A stretch of 52,611 bases of DNA from Chloroflexota bacterium. Its GTDB lineage: Bacteria; Chloroflexota; Limnocylindria; Limnocylindrales; CSP1-4. Of the stretch, positions 39,654 through 49,818 are shown piece after piece. The position numbers were made by a program, and so were the translations under genes. Where the stretch lies: NCBI GenBank assembly GCA_016191425.1, contig JACPOR010000003.1, positions 1-52,611 of the forward strand, given 5' to 3'. The notes below the pieces were generated by a model that was not told where the DNA came from, made no database searches, and worked only from the letters and a program-made list of their open reading frames with translations. The number at the start of each line of letters is the position of its first letter. The stretch's first letter is position 1.

Positions 39654-40475
39654 TCAGTCCCTCGACTCGAACAGCAGGGTGTCCAGCCCGCGCGTCAGCC
39701 CATTGCGCCCCTGCACGAGACGGACGGCAAGGAGCGTCCCGGACACGTATGGCGTGGCCGAACCGCCTGCATCGTGGCGAATCGTCAGCCGTTCGTCGGG
39801 AAGCCCGAAGATGACCTCGGTTGAGACTGAGAAGCTTGGCAGCCGGATCGAGTGGACCGGGACGCCGGCAACTGTGGCCCCCCGCGCCTCCGGAAGGCCG
39901 TCGATCTCGTCCAACGGGCGACCGAGAATTGGCGGCCGCACATGAGCGAGTCGTTCCGCGAGCTCGCGCGAGGTCCCACTTGGCGCATCCGGCTTCTCCG
40001 CACTGGCATAGTCAATGATCTCGGCGTTCGGGAGGTGGCGAGCCACGAGCATCGCAGCCGCCTGCGCCATGGCTGCCGTCAAGGAGAAGTTCCCGGAGGA
40101 GATCACCCCGACGTCGCGCCGGCGTGCGGCCGTGTCGATCTCCGCATAGTCGTCAGCTGTCAGGCCCGAAGCCCCGATCACCACGGCGACGCCGCGGCCG
40201 ATCGCCGCCAGGGTATTCGCCTTCACCGCCACATGCGACGTGTAGTCGATCAAGACGTCCACGCTGTCGAGTGCATCACCGACGAAGGCATAGACGGGGA
40301 CGTCCAGTTCATCCCAGCCCAGCGCCGTGCCGAGGTCCATCCCGGCAGCCGAGCGGGCAACGGCAGAACGCAACACCATGTCATCGGCCTCGAGAACGCC
40401 ATCGACGAGGGCGCGCCCAGCCCAGCCGGTGGCACCGGCGATGCAGACGCTGATGGGGCCTGCGTTACGGTTCAC
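39654..40475 (-). CDS. dapB: dihydrodipicolinate reductase-like protein (DapB family, variant active site)
   Basis: 273 aa. The N-terminal Rossmann motif CIAGATGWAGRALVDG and the substrate loop EKPDAPSGTSRELAERL identify the DapB family. The canonical EAHHRHK segment is here DYASAEK: Ala157 and Ser158 replace the usual two His, while Lys161 is kept. SSGNFSLTAAMAQAAAM is typical. DapB normally reduces the dihydrodipicolinate precursor of lysine and DAP in the cytoplasm. The GTG start is preceded by GAGGAG at 5 nt. There is no dapA next to it. It may be a DapB paralog or a variant enzyme. Confidence 0.8.
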   Translation of the reverse strand: MNRNAGPISVCIAGATGWAGRALVDGVLEADDMVLRSAVARSAAGMDLGTALGWDELDVPVYAFVGDALDSVDVLIDYTSHVAVKANTLAAIGRGVAVVIGASGLTADDYAEIDTAARRRDVGVISSGNFSLTAAMAQAAAMLVARHLPNAEIIDYASAEKPDAPSGTSRELAERLAHVRPPILGRPLDEIDGLPEARGATVAGVPVHSIRLPSFSVSTEVIFGLPDERLTIRHDAGGSATPYVSGTLLAVRLVQGRNGLTRGLDTLLFESRD

Positions 40476-40592
40476 AGTGTCTCCTCGTGCTTGTTTGCCG
40501 TCCGCGAATGCCACCCGAGGACCGAGCTCCCGCTGGAAGGCCAACGGGTCGGTGTCTCGGTCCAGGGACGTCCCCGACACGCCAGACGACCT

Positions 40593-41147
40593 TCATCGTG
40601 GGCGTGCGGCGGACTTTGCGTCCTGGAGAATATGAAAGACGCGGCCTGCGTCGGCGATGAACAGGAAGGCGGGCGCTTGTGCGTACATCCCGAACGTCGG
40701 CCAGCCGGGCGGCAGGCGTACTCCGACTTGCGAGCCGAAGGTGATGGTCCCCGACCCCAACGATCCAATCTCGAGCTGGGCAGGAGGAAGATCCTCGATC
40801 GCCATCTGGATGAGGCGCGGGCGGGCACCGCCGCTCAGGATCACGATCCGCTGATCGGTGACCGCGTAGTGCGTCCTGCTGGCCTCGCGACGAGCCAGAG
40901 GGATGCGGCCGAAGATCAGGTACAGCCCGATGGCAACGAACGGAATCCCCCAGAGCATGAAGAAGATCGGCGCTCCCATGGCGACGGCCGAAACTTCCCA
41001 GAAGATGGCGAAGCCACCCCACAAAGGCGAAAACGGGATCAGGTACCATGCGCCGCGGAGGGCGTAGGCACGTGGCTCCGGCTGACCCTGCCAGAGCAGC
41101 CGCTCGCTGGGATGGAGGGTCGCCGTGATCGTGGTGGAAGGCGCCAC
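40593..41147 (-). CDS. PH-like membrane protein (YdbT/bPH_2-type)
   Basis: 184 aa. Two central helices (APIFFMLWGIPFVAIGLYLIF and the preceding one near 40-55) and a domain after them beginning RTHYAVTDQRIVILSGGARPRLIQM, the signature of bacterial PH (YdbT-like) domains. GTG 41147 has no SD but a TATCCT hexamer ends 6 nt before it (41154-41159). Function unknown. The gap to dapB is 117 bp without recognisable gene. Confidence 0.7.
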   Translation of the reverse strand: MAPSTTITATLHPSERLLWQGQPEPRAYALRGAWYLIPFSPLWGGFAIFWEVSAVAMGAPIFFMLWGIPFVAIGLYLIFGRIPLARREASRTHYAVTDQRIVILSGGARPRLIQMAIEDLPPAQLEIGSLGSGTITFGSQVGVRLPPGWPTFGMYAQAPAFLFIADAGRVFHILQDAKSAARPR

Positions 41148-41512
41148 AGTTCAAGGATAGAGGCAGCGCTCGAGATTACGGCGAGCCGAACGTCGAGTCC
41201 CTCATCGTCTGTCTCGCGGTGTATCCGGGGGATGTCACTCTGGCAGGCGGGGCTCCGGTGCCTTTGCAATGGATTGCCCTTGACTTCGTGACCGACTGAA
41301 TAGGCTCCCGGCTCGTAGGATGTTTCGATCCCTGGTTCGTGCAACTGGAGGCGGACTCGATGGCCCCCATGACATGTCCGCGATGCCCCTGTTTTGCCGC
41401 GATCGTTGGCACATTCACAGGGACCTTCGGAGGCTGAAGGAACGTCAGTTGGCGTTCGGGAGTGTCACTCGAAGCACAAGCGGCTCGTTCAGTCGAGCTG
41501 ACCTGGATCGGC
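41148..41512. other. intergenic region, no firm gene
   Basis: Holds the PH-gene leaderless promoter at 41154-41159. On the plus strand, an ATG at 41360 with a GGAGG eight bases before it opens a 25-codon frame with CPRCPC, but nothing else supports it. Confidence 0.35.
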
Positions 41513-41713
41513 CTACCCGCGATCCGCCGGCACCCGGAATTTGACGTGACCGCAGGAGCCGCATGCCCTCAGGTCGAGCCTGAGCGTCCCCTGGCCGGCT
41601 CAGCCAACTCGCCGAAGAGCAGCTTCCAACCGCCGCGCGTCCACCAATCCGGAACTCCTCGACTCCCAACGACTCCAACTCCGCTCCGCAATGGAAACAG
41701 GCATCGATATTGC
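41513..41713 (-). pseudogene. decayed zinc-ribbon protein gene with two frameshifts
   Basis: Three pieces of one small protein are spread over the three minus-strand frames. They are ACFHCGAELESLGVEEFRIG (first CxxC at 41688-41699), then TRGGWKLLFGELAEPA, then LRLDLRACGSCGHVKFRVPA (second CxxC near 41552-41563), ending at TAG 41513. Joined, they read like a compact two-knuckle ribbon protein with the central GWKLLFGE block seen in such proteins. No frame is open over the whole length and no start codon precedes the first piece. It lies just 3' of the hydroxyacid oxidase gene. Confidence 0.6.
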
Positions 41714-41740
41714 TCGCGTGCCGTCACAAGTCGGCGTGTC

Positions 41741-42817
41741 CTATCCCTTGACGAGTTCGCGGCGCACGTCCTTGATCGACCCGCATCCGAGCAGGGGCAA
41801 CGCGATTTCCAGTTCTTCGCGAAGGATCGCGATGGCGCGCTCCACGCCGGCCTGGCCGCCGGCGGCAAGCGCCCAGTAGAACGCGCGGCCGACGAGGACG
41901 CCCGATGCGCCGAGTGACATCGCGATCGCGACGTCCAGCCCGCGCCGGATCCCGCCGTCGACCCAGACCTCCGCCCGCTCATCGACGGCTGCAACCACGC
42001 CTTCGAGGGCATCGGCCGTCGCGAGCGAGCGATCCAGCTGGCGCGCCCCATGATTGCTGACGACGATCGCGTCCGCACCGTGCTCCACGGCACGTATCGC
42101 GTCCTCGGGCGCGACGATCCCCTTGAGGACGAGGGGCAAGGAACTCCAGGATCGAATCTCGGCGAGGTCGCCCCAGGTCAGTCCCATCGAGCGTTGGTCA
42201 TCGAGCCCGCCGTATCGGCCGCGATCGGCACCGGGGGCCGCCTCGATGTTCGGCATCGACGGCAACGCGAACCCGGAGCGCCGATCCCGTTCTCGGTACC
42301 CGAGAACGGGCAAGTCCACGGTCAGGACGATCGCTCGATACCCGGCGGCAGCCGCTCGCTCCACCAGCGATTGCGTGTAGCCAAGGTCACCGACCAGGTA
42401 CAGCTGGAACATCCCGTCCATGCCGGGCGCCGCCTCAACCACGGCTTCGGGCGTCATGGACGCTGAGGTGGACAGGATCATCGGGATGCCGGCCGCTGCG
42501 GCCGCCCGCGCCATCGCGCCTTCCGCGTCTGAATGGGCCATCGCCTGGGCGGCCATCGGTGCGATCGCAACCGGAAGCGCGCTCGGGCGCCCGAGAAACG
42601 TTCCCCCCACATCCACCGTCCGAATGCCGGTCAGGACGCGATACGCGAACCGGTATGCGCGCCAGGCGGCCTCATTTTCGGCGAGCGTGATCTCGTCCCA
42701 GGATCCGCCCGCGACGTAGTCGAAGTTCGGCCCGATCATCCGTGCGCGGGCGAGGGCCTCGAACTCGTGGAGGTTGACGATCGCCGCGAGTTCGTCGGGA
42801 CCGAGCCGCGGCGCCAT
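41741..42817 (-). CDS. FMN-dependent alpha-hydroxyacid oxidase/dehydrogenase
   Basis: 358 aa TIM-barrel. LTVDLPVLGYRERDRRSGF, then VLKGIVAPEDA (substrate Lys) and VVSNHGARQLD (catalytic His, Arg), and VDGGIRRGLDV, are family signatures of glycolate/lactate oxidase and lactate dehydrogenases. The N-terminal FDYVAGGSWDEIT is also typical. It oxidises an L-2-hydroxy acid, with FMN reduced; whether O2 or a quinone receives electrons cannot be told. Its ATG overlaps the stop of the helicase gene (TGATG). This coupling to a DNA helicase has no obvious metabolic reason. Confidence 0.93.
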   Translation of the reverse strand: MAPRLGPDELAAIVNLHEFEALARARMIGPNFDYVAGGSWDEITLAENEAAWRAYRFAYRVLTGIRTVDVGGTFLGRPSALPVAIAPMAAQAMAHSDAEGAMARAAAAAGIPMILSTSASMTPEAVVEAAPGMDGMFQLYLVGDLGYTQSLVERAAAAGYRAIVLTVDLPVLGYRERDRRSGFALPSMPNIEAAPGADRGRYGGLDDQRSMGLTWGDLAEIRSWSSLPLVLKGIVAPEDAIRAVEHGADAIVVSNHGARQLDRSLATADALEGVVAAVDERAEVWVDGGIRRGLDVAIAMSLGASGVLVGRAFYWALAAGGQAGVERAIAILREELEIALPLLGCGSIKDVRRELVKG

Positions 42818-45600
42818 CAGCCGAGCAGATCCAGGCCGGCGAGCGACGCCAGAACGGTCTTGCGCCCGACCTGCGGATCGCTAAACGCCACCGTGACCTC
42901 CTCATCGCTGCGGGTCAGTTTCGAGGTGACCACGATGCCGTCGCCCCAGCGCGCGTGGCGAATCCGATCGCCGTCACGGTAGCGACGCTCGCCCGGGATC
43001 ACGGGGCGCGGCTCACGAACGCGGTGCGTGGCCGGCCGGCCAAAGGCATGCCCTGCTGTCTGGTCGAGTGGCGACGCGTCGACGTTGTCGGCATCGTCCC
43101 AGGCCTGGACCCGCCGGCCGAACGTGCCCGATTTCGCGCCGCCCGCGAATGCCTCGCGTTTGGCCGCGAGGTCCCGGGTCGGCTTGAACGCTTCTCCGGC
43201 CCGCGGTCCACCGGGACGGCCGCTTCCCTCGCGAAATGCGCCGCCCCCGCCGCGCTCCGTTCGGATCGGCATTCCAAACCGGGTGGCCCGCCGCCCGAAG
43301 ACCATGCCGAGATCGTCGGTCGCATCGACGTCCCCGTCACCTGCGGCCCTCGTGAGCCGTGGCCCCGACATCAACTCGCCCGGGATCTCCATGAGGAAGC
43401 GCGACGGCTCGGCTATCCAGCCGCCGGGCCCGCGCCGCGTCACGCGTTGCCAGGCGTGAGACAGGTAGAGCCGATCCTTGGCCCGGGTCATGCCGACGTA
43501 GGCGAGCCGGCGCTCCTCTTCCATCGGGGCGGGATTCGGATTGAAGCCGGATTCTGCCTCGACCGCCCGGTTCGTCGGGAACAACCCTTCCTCCATCCCG
43601 GCGATGAACACGACCGGGAATTCGAGGCCCTTGGCTGCATGCATCGTGATGAGGGAGAGCTTGTCCGCATCCGATTCGTACGAATCCTGATCGGCGACCA
43701 GTGCCGTTTCCTCGAGCAGACGATCGAGGGCATCGTCCGGCGACAGGTCGTCGTAACGAGTCGTGACCTCGCGGAGCTCGAGCAGGTTGGCCCAGCGCTC
43801 CTCGCCCTCCTCCGTGCCGTCGGCAAGCATGGCTCGGTAGCCCGAGCGCTCCAGCACCTCGTCCACGAGCTCCGGCAGGGCCAGCGAGCCGACACGGGTG
43901 CGCAGGCGTCGAACAAGTCCCACGAAGTCGGCGATCGCCGTCCGCGCCCGTCCGGCGAGTTCCGGCACGCCTTCCTCGGCGGCACGCTCCAGTGCCATCC
44001 AGTAGGGCAGGTCCTCGCGTACAGCGACGGCCCGGATGACCTCGATGGTCTTGTCACCGATGGATCGGGCCGGGACATTGATCACCCGCTCGAAGCTGAC
44101 CGAGTCCGCGTCGGACCGCAGGATCCGCAGGTAGGCGAGGGTGTCCTTGACCTCCTTGCGGGCGTAGAACCGCGTTCCACCGACGACCTGGTAGGCGAGG
44201 CCGTAGCGCAGGCAGGACTCCTCGATGGCCCTCGACTGGGCGTTCGTCCGGTACAGCACCGCGATGTCCCGGAGGTCGTAGCCGCCGCCGCCGCTGTCGG
44301 CCCGCCTCGTCAGGACGGAACCACGAGCACCGGACAGCTCCTCGACCCGTCGGGCGATCCACTCGGCCTCTTCCTCCTCGCTGTAGGCCTCGAAGCGTTC
44401 GATGAGATGACCGCGATCGTTCTTCGTCCAGAGCTTCTTGTCGGTCCGTGCCTCGTTCTTCGACACGACCGCGTGGGCGGCGTCCAGGATGAGCTGGGTG
44501 GAGCGATAGTTCTGCTCCAGCTTGACCACGGTCGCGTCGGGCCAGTCCCGCTCGAAATCGAGGATGTTCCGAATGTCCGCGCCGCGCCAGCCGTAGATCG
44601 ACTGGTCGTCATCGCCGACCACCGCGAGGTTGTGGTGCCCTGAGGCCAGGGCTTTTATCCAGAGGTACTGCGGCCGGTTGGTGTCCTGGTACTCGTCCAC
44701 GTGGAGGTAGCGCCAGCGCTCCTGATACCTCTTGAGGGTCGCGGGCGATTCCTCCAGCAGCCGAACCGCCATCAGGAGAAGGTCGTCGAAATCGAGGGCG
44801 TTAGAACGGCGGAGCGCGTCGCGATACTTCCGGGCCAGCCGCGCAATCTCGACGAGGACGCCGGTCGCGATGCGCATCGGCGGAATTTCCGTGGGATCGA
44901 CCATGTCGTTCTTGGCCCGGCTGATCGCACCAAGGATCGCCTGGGGCCGGGTCTCGCCCTTGGCCTCCATCCCCTCCTCGCGGAGGATCTGCTTCATGAG
45001 CGCGATCTGGTCGTCCGTGTCGTAGATGAGGAAGCGGCGGTCGAGACCGATGGCCTCGCCATCACGACGGAGGAGTCGCGCGCAGAGCGCGTGGAACGTT
45101 CCGGCCTCGACTTCCTTCCCGGCCTCGCCGACCAGGCGGACGATCCGCTCCCTGAGTTCGGCGGCGGCGCGGTTCGTGAAGGTCACGGCCAGGATTCGCC
45201 ACGGCGGCACGCCCTTCACTCCGATCAGATACGCCACTCGATGGGCCAGGACCCGTGTCTTGCCGGAGCCCGCGCCGGCAAGGATCAGGACGGGGCCGTC
45301 GGTCGTGGTGACGGCGCGAGCCTGTTCCGGATTCAGCCGCGCGACGATCTCGCGTTCCCGGGAGGCTTGTGCCTCGGCGCGGCGACGCGCGGTGCCGGGG
45401 TCAACGGGCGCGGCAGGGTCATCGAGCCGGTCCGCGTCGTCGGCCTCATGGAGCCAGGCGGGCTCGGCCGCGGTCGGCGCGTCCTGCACCTCGCCGAACA
45501 GGGTCCCGGGCCTGGCGTCCGTGTCGGGCGCCTCCGGGACGCCGCTCTGGCGCCGCTCGGCGCGGCCGCGGGTACGTTCCCTGGGATCGGTGGGGCTCAC
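42817..45600 (-). CDS. pcrA: UvrD/PcrA-family DNA helicase
   Basis: 927 aa. A SF1A helicase: Walker A LAGAGSGKTRVLAHR (109-115), motif Ia VTFTNRAAAELRERI, motif II HVDEYQDTNRPQ, motif III VVGDDDQSIYGWRGAD, motif IV QNYRST, motif VI YVGMTRAKDRLYL. An N-terminal tail of about 85 residues is not conserved. The C-terminus ends in a small tudor-like fold (DRIRHARWGDGIVVTSKL), as in PcrA. It unwinds 3'-5' in repair and replication-conflict resolution. GTG 45600 lies 6 nt after TACAAT (45607-45612), consistent with leaderless mRNA. Confidence 0.96.
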   Translation of the reverse strand: MSPTDPRERTRGRAERRQSGVPEAPDTDARPGTLFGEVQDAPTAAEPAWLHEADDADRLDDPAAPVDPGTARRRAEAQASREREIVARLNPEQARAVTTTDGPVLILAGAGSGKTRVLAHRVAYLIGVKGVPPWRILAVTFTNRAAAELRERIVRLVGEAGKEVEAGTFHALCARLLRRDGEAIGLDRRFLIYDTDDQIALMKQILREEGMEAKGETRPQAILGAISRAKNDMVDPTEIPPMRIATGVLVEIARLARKYRDALRRSNALDFDDLLLMAVRLLEESPATLKRYQERWRYLHVDEYQDTNRPQYLWIKALASGHHNLAVVGDDDQSIYGWRGADIRNILDFERDWPDATVVKLEQNYRSTQLILDAAHAVVSKNEARTDKKLWTKNDRGHLIERFEAYSEEEEAEWIARRVEELSGARGSVLTRRADSGGGGYDLRDIAVLYRTNAQSRAIEESCLRYGLAYQVVGGTRFYARKEVKDTLAYLRILRSDADSVSFERVINVPARSIGDKTIEVIRAVAVREDLPYWMALERAAEEGVPELAGRARTAIADFVGLVRRLRTRVGSLALPELVDEVLERSGYRAMLADGTEEGEERWANLLELREVTTRYDDLSPDDALDRLLEETALVADQDSYESDADKLSLITMHAAKGLEFPVVFIAGMEEGLFPTNRAVEAESGFNPNPAPMEEERRLAYVGMTRAKDRLYLSHAWQRVTRRGPGGWIAEPSRFLMEIPGELMSGPRLTRAAGDGDVDATDDLGMVFGRRATRFGMPIRTERGGGGAFREGSGRPGGPRAGEAFKPTRDLAAKREAFAGGAKSGTFGRRVQAWDDADNVDASPLDQTAGHAFGRPATHRVREPRPVIPGERRYRDGDRIRHARWGDGIVVTSKLTRSDEEVTVAFSDPQVGRKTVLASLAGLDLLG

Positions 45601-45606
45601 CCACCC

Positions 45607-45612
45607 ATTGTA
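45607..45612 (-). promoter_or_regulatory. -10 hexamer for the helicase gene
   Basis: TACAAT on the minus strand with GGGTGG between it and GTG 45600 (6 nt). No SD exists, so a leaderless message is likely. Confidence 0.5.
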
Positions 45613-45630
45613 GGGCGGGGCTCTTGGCCG

Positions 45631-46377
45631 CTACTCCACCTGGTCGGCCGGAGGGGCCGACACGGTGACGGGCTTGTCCCAGTCCTTCAGGGTGACGGTG
45701 AGCGTGAGGTCGCCAACCGTGGAACCCTTGAGGACGATCGTGGCCGACGCGGGGTACAGCGTGTCCTTCGCGATGAGGATCGTCGCCACGACCGTCGCGT
45801 CACCGACGGCGTCGCTGGGCATCATCGTCGCGAGATCCGCGGCCGACATGCTGATCGCGATCTGGTAGCAGGACTTGGAGCCGCATGAAGCGTCGTCCCT
45901 CTTGGCTGGTGAGACGGCCGGGTTCGCGAGGAAGTCCGTGACCTCCTTCAACGCGACCGCGGGGTCCGTTGGATCGGTGGTGCTGGTCGTCGACTTCTGG
46001 TATTTCTCGCCGGTCAGCGACGCCTTCGTGTACGTGTCGGAACCGATGACCAGAATATCGGCGGTCAGACCGACGAAGGCCGGGACACCGGCCGAGACAT
46101 GGGCGTTGCCGCTGGCGAGGTCGAGGTCCGCCGTGAGGGTGGTTCCGGCCAGGCTCATGTCGGCGCCCTTGCCGATGCCGATCAGATCCGCGGAGAGCGT
46201 CCCGTCAACGGACGCTTCCAGGCGCACGCTCTTCGCCTGTTGCATGGCCGCGACAGCCTTGGTCAGGATCTCATCGGGATCAGTGAGAGCGGGTCCGGCG
46301 CCCCCGCCACAGGCGCCGACGAGCAGGGCGACGACGATGAGCAGGACGGGCGCCATGAACGCTCGACGGCTGTGCAT
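45631..46377 (-). CDS. LppX/LprG-like lipoprotein
   Basis: 248 aa. Lipobox LLVGAC places the lipid on Cys23. The mature chain (ADLIGIGKGADMSLAGTTLTADLDLASGNAHVSAG, in pieces) has the alternating strands of the LppX_LprAFG fold, a half-barrel that holds lipids in actinobacteria and is common in Chloroflexota. A Cys-x-Cys-like pair (CGSKSC) may form a disulfide. GGAGG precedes the ATG. It follows nothing on its strand closely, so it is its own unit. The ligand is unknown. Confidence 0.78.
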   Translation of the reverse strand: MHSRRAFMAPVLLIVVALLVGACGGGAGPALTDPDEILTKAVAAMQQAKSVRLEASVDGTLSADLIGIGKGADMSLAGTTLTADLDLASGNAHVSAGVPAFVGLTADILVIGSDTYTKASLTGEKYQKSTTSTTDPTDPAVALKEVTDFLANPAVSPAKRDDASCGSKSCYQIAISMSAADLATMMPSDAVGDATVVATILIAKDTLYPASATIVLKGSTVGDLTLTVTLKDWDKPVTVSAPPADQVE

Positions 46378-46784
46378 GAGGTTCCTCCAGGATGGACTGC
46401 CCGCACAGCGTCAACAGCGGACCCGCTGATGTCAAGGCGCCCAGGATGCGGTCCCGAGTGATCGCCCGGCGGTTGCCGCGAACACTGACTGCCACCCCAC
46501 GCCCTGTGTCCCGCCCACTCTCTGCGAGAGTGGTGGGCGAGACGCGCCGAACTGATCGCCGGCTTCACGCGGGGCGAACCGAAATTGACCGACTGCCTGA
46601 TGCGGGACGCAAGACAGGCACCACTCGACGTGCGGGTCCGGCACAGCGCGAGGCAGGTCGCATGCGTCGAGCGTCACCCCGCCTTGCGACTACCACTCGT
46701 CACGGGAGTGTCCGGCGCGCCGGGCCCCGTTGCCACCGACGCGCTTCCAGGCGCTGCCGATGTCTCCATGCCGGGCCTACATCG
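46378..46784. other. intergenic region, no gene recognised
   Basis: About 400 bp. It contains an imperfect inverted repeat near 46512-46539 (CGCCCACTCTC against GAGAGTGGTGGGCG, with a 3-nt bulge). No recognisable protein is coded on either strand. Confidence 0.4.
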
Positions 46785-46814
46785 AACGAGCCCGGCCTTC
46801 CGGCCGGGCTCGTT
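46785..46814. terminator. strong hairpin terminator after groEL
   Basis: A perfect 13-bp stem (AACGAGCCCGGCC / GGCCGGGCTCGTT) with loop TTCC, 21 bp after the groEL stop. The T-tract on the minus strand is short (TTCGATGT); on the plus strand GTTGTTGCTT follows, so it may work both ways. Confidence 0.8.
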
Positions 46815-46835
46815 GTTGCTTCGAGGAACCTGGAA

Positions 46836-48169
<1,334 letters not shown>

Positions 48170-48193
48170 TCACTCTCGGCGCTGGCGCTGCGA

Positions 48194-48505
48194 TCAGTCC
48201 TCGACGATCGCGAGGATGTCCTTCTGGCTGACGATCAGCAGATCGTCGCCATCCACTTTGAATTCCGTTCCGGCGTATTTGCCGTAGAGGACCTTCTGGC
48301 CCACCTTGACGTCCATTGCCTCGCGCTTGCCGTCATCAAGGATGCGGCCGGGGCCAACGGCGAGGATCTTGCCCTCCTGGGGCTTCTCCTTGGCGGTGTC
48401 CGGAAGCACGATGCCGCTCTTTGTCATCTCCTCGCGCGCGGACGGCTCAATGACGACGCGATCCCCAAGTGGGAGAAGCTTCTTCGATGCAGTGGCTGTG
48501 GCCAA
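48194..48505 (-). CDS. groES: co-chaperonin GroES
   Basis: 103 aa from TTG 48505, chosen because AGGAGGT lies 7 nt upstream and the chain then begins [30 protein letters not shown], the mobile loop ([21 protein letters not shown]) and [29 protein letters not shown] are all typical. It caps GroEL rings during folding. It is first in the operon, with groEL 78 bp behind, and is under a CIRCE operator. Confidence 0.95.
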   Translation of the reverse strand: MATATASKKLLPLGDRVVIEPSAREEMTKSGIVLPDTAKEKPQEGKILAVGPGRILDDGKREAMDVKVGQKVLYGKYAGTEFKVDGDDLLIVSQKDILAIVED

Positions 48506-48682
48506 CGTGCGTACCTCCTGTGACGGCCGACGCCGTCGGGACTGAATGGGCGGAGTGACCCGGTCTCGCACGGCGCGCTCCGACCCACTCCATTGACGAT
48601 CCATTGATGCCACCCGACGGGAGCGATCTCGACGCGTCCTCCCGCTGTCGGGGCGCGTCGGCGACCGGCTGATTCACGCCGA

Positions 48683-48709
48683 TTAGCACTCTCAGGGTGA
48701 GAGTGCCAG
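48683..48709. promoter_or_regulatory. CIRCE element (HrcA operator)
   Basis: TTAGCACTC-N9-GAGTGCCAG, against the consensus TTAGCACTC-N9-GAGTGCTAA; only the last two bases differ. It directly follows the -10 of the groES promoter, so HrcA binding would block initiation until heat or misfolding releases it. hrcA itself is not in this window. Confidence 0.93.
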
Positions 48710-48710
48710 C

Positions 48711-48740
48711 AGTGTAGGCAGGCCCCCTGCCGGATGTCAA
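48711..48740 (-). promoter_or_regulatory. sigma-70-type promoter of groES-groEL
   Basis: TTGACA (48740-48735) and TACACT (48716-48711) are separated by 18 bp, close to consensus. CIRCE lies at the start site. A 10-bp palindrome CAGACGTCTG sits just upstream at 48756-48765, of unknown meaning. Confidence 0.85.
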
Positions 48741-49236
48741 ACGCCTGTACGCGTTCAGACGTCTGTCAACGATCCCGACAGAGGTCCTCTCAGCCTCGGT
48801 GTCACGAACAGGGCTGGACGAGATCAGGGTCTGCCCTCTGGTGCTCGCGCAGAGATGCCATCCAACACCGGGGCCGAGCACGGGTGGGCGTGCGCGGGCC
48901 GAGGCACAACCTGTGTCAGCCAGCGCCGGTGTTATGAGAAGGGCCGAAGGTGCGATGGGAGCCGCTGTCATCGCGCCGGTGCGACACCACGCCTCGGCCC
49001 ACGCTTCTTTCGGGCATGGGCTGACCCCCGGCTTTCCTGGCTGATGCGCGTCGGGGGAGCACTATGCAGATAGCGGAGGATGTCGCGCCCGCTCGAACCA
49101 GCCTGCCAGGCGGGCGGCTGCCTGACCGGGGCCCGGCCACGCACGACGTTCGGACCACACAGGGCGGATCGGTCTGATCTCGGGCTCGCTCAGCAGCCGT
49201 TCGGGGCCGGCTACCCGCATAGTGCTCCGGGGGCGG
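48741..49236. other. intergenic region, no gene recognised
   Basis: About 500 bp of GC-rich sequence between the groES promoter and the AMIN-like lipoprotein gene. Several short frames are open on both strands but none looks like a known protein or has a good SD. Confidence 0.4.
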
Positions 49237-49818
49237 TCATAGGCCAGTGCCGGCCAGGCCGACACAGCCCGCGCCGTCGTAGCCGATGATGAAGTTGTAG
49301 ACCCCTTCGAATCCGTCGATCTGCTCGATGTCCCTGATCGCGATCATGCTCGGCTGCAGCGTGATGGGGCCCTGGTAGATGGCCTGGCCCGCATCGTCGG
49401 CGATGAGCATCCCGTCGAGACGCAGCCCCACGAAGTGCGAGCCGAGGACCTCGACCGGCTCGCCACTGCCGGCCATCGTGAACGGCGGAGAGACTGCGGC
49501 GAGGCGACCGGTGCCGCCGGTTGGCCCCGGGGCCATCGGGCCGAACGTGAACGTGACCCGATCGGACACCCCGTCCGAATCCACGGTCATGTTCAGGAGC
49601 GTGTTCGAGCGGAGCACGCCGTCCTGGGAGATCACCGCGCAGGCGCCGGTATCGGGCGTCGAGGAGGGCCCCTGCGACACCGTCGGACGCAACGACTCGA
49701 TCGGCGAAGGCAACCGGTTCGGGGCGCACGTCGCCACGAGGAACACCATGAGAGACACCATGAGAAACACCACGAGAGACGCCCGGCCACACCTGCCCGT
49801 GAGTCGGGTGCGGGCCAT
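49237..49818 (-). CDS. secreted or lipid-anchored AMIN-like domain protein
   Basis: 193 aa. A hydrophobic segment (ASLVVFLMVSLMVFLVATC) ends in an imperfect lipobox, Thr replacing the usual small residue before Cys31. The mature part has SDRVTFTFGP, then GSGEPVEVLGSHFVGLRLDG, YQGPITLQPS and FEGVYNFIIGYDG, in the pattern of the AMIN-like domain, which in relatives may bind cell-wall or surface polymers. The start at ATG 49818 lies inside a 35-bp duplicated sequence, so the promoter/leader is duplicated. It lies 55 bp after tatD on the same strand. Confidence 0.6.
   Translation of the reverse strand: MARTRLTGRCGRASLVVFLMVSLMVFLVATCAPNRLPSPIESLRPTVSQGPSSTPDTGACAVISQDGVLRSNTLLNMTVDSDGVSDRVTFTFGPMAPGPTGGTGRLAAVSPPFTMAGSGEPVEVLGSHFVGLRLDGMLIADDAGQAIYQGPITLQPSMIAIRDIEQIDGFEGVYNFIIGYDGAGCVGLAGTGL

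Noticed and set aside
41360-41437. Small plus-strand ORF with CPRCPC and a GGAGG upstream
   Set aside because: Only 25 codons, no second metal motif and no family match; kept as a note in the gap entry.
48756-48765. CAGACGTCTG palindrome upstream of the groES promoter
   Set aside because: Too short and single to call an operator; mentioned only with the promoter.
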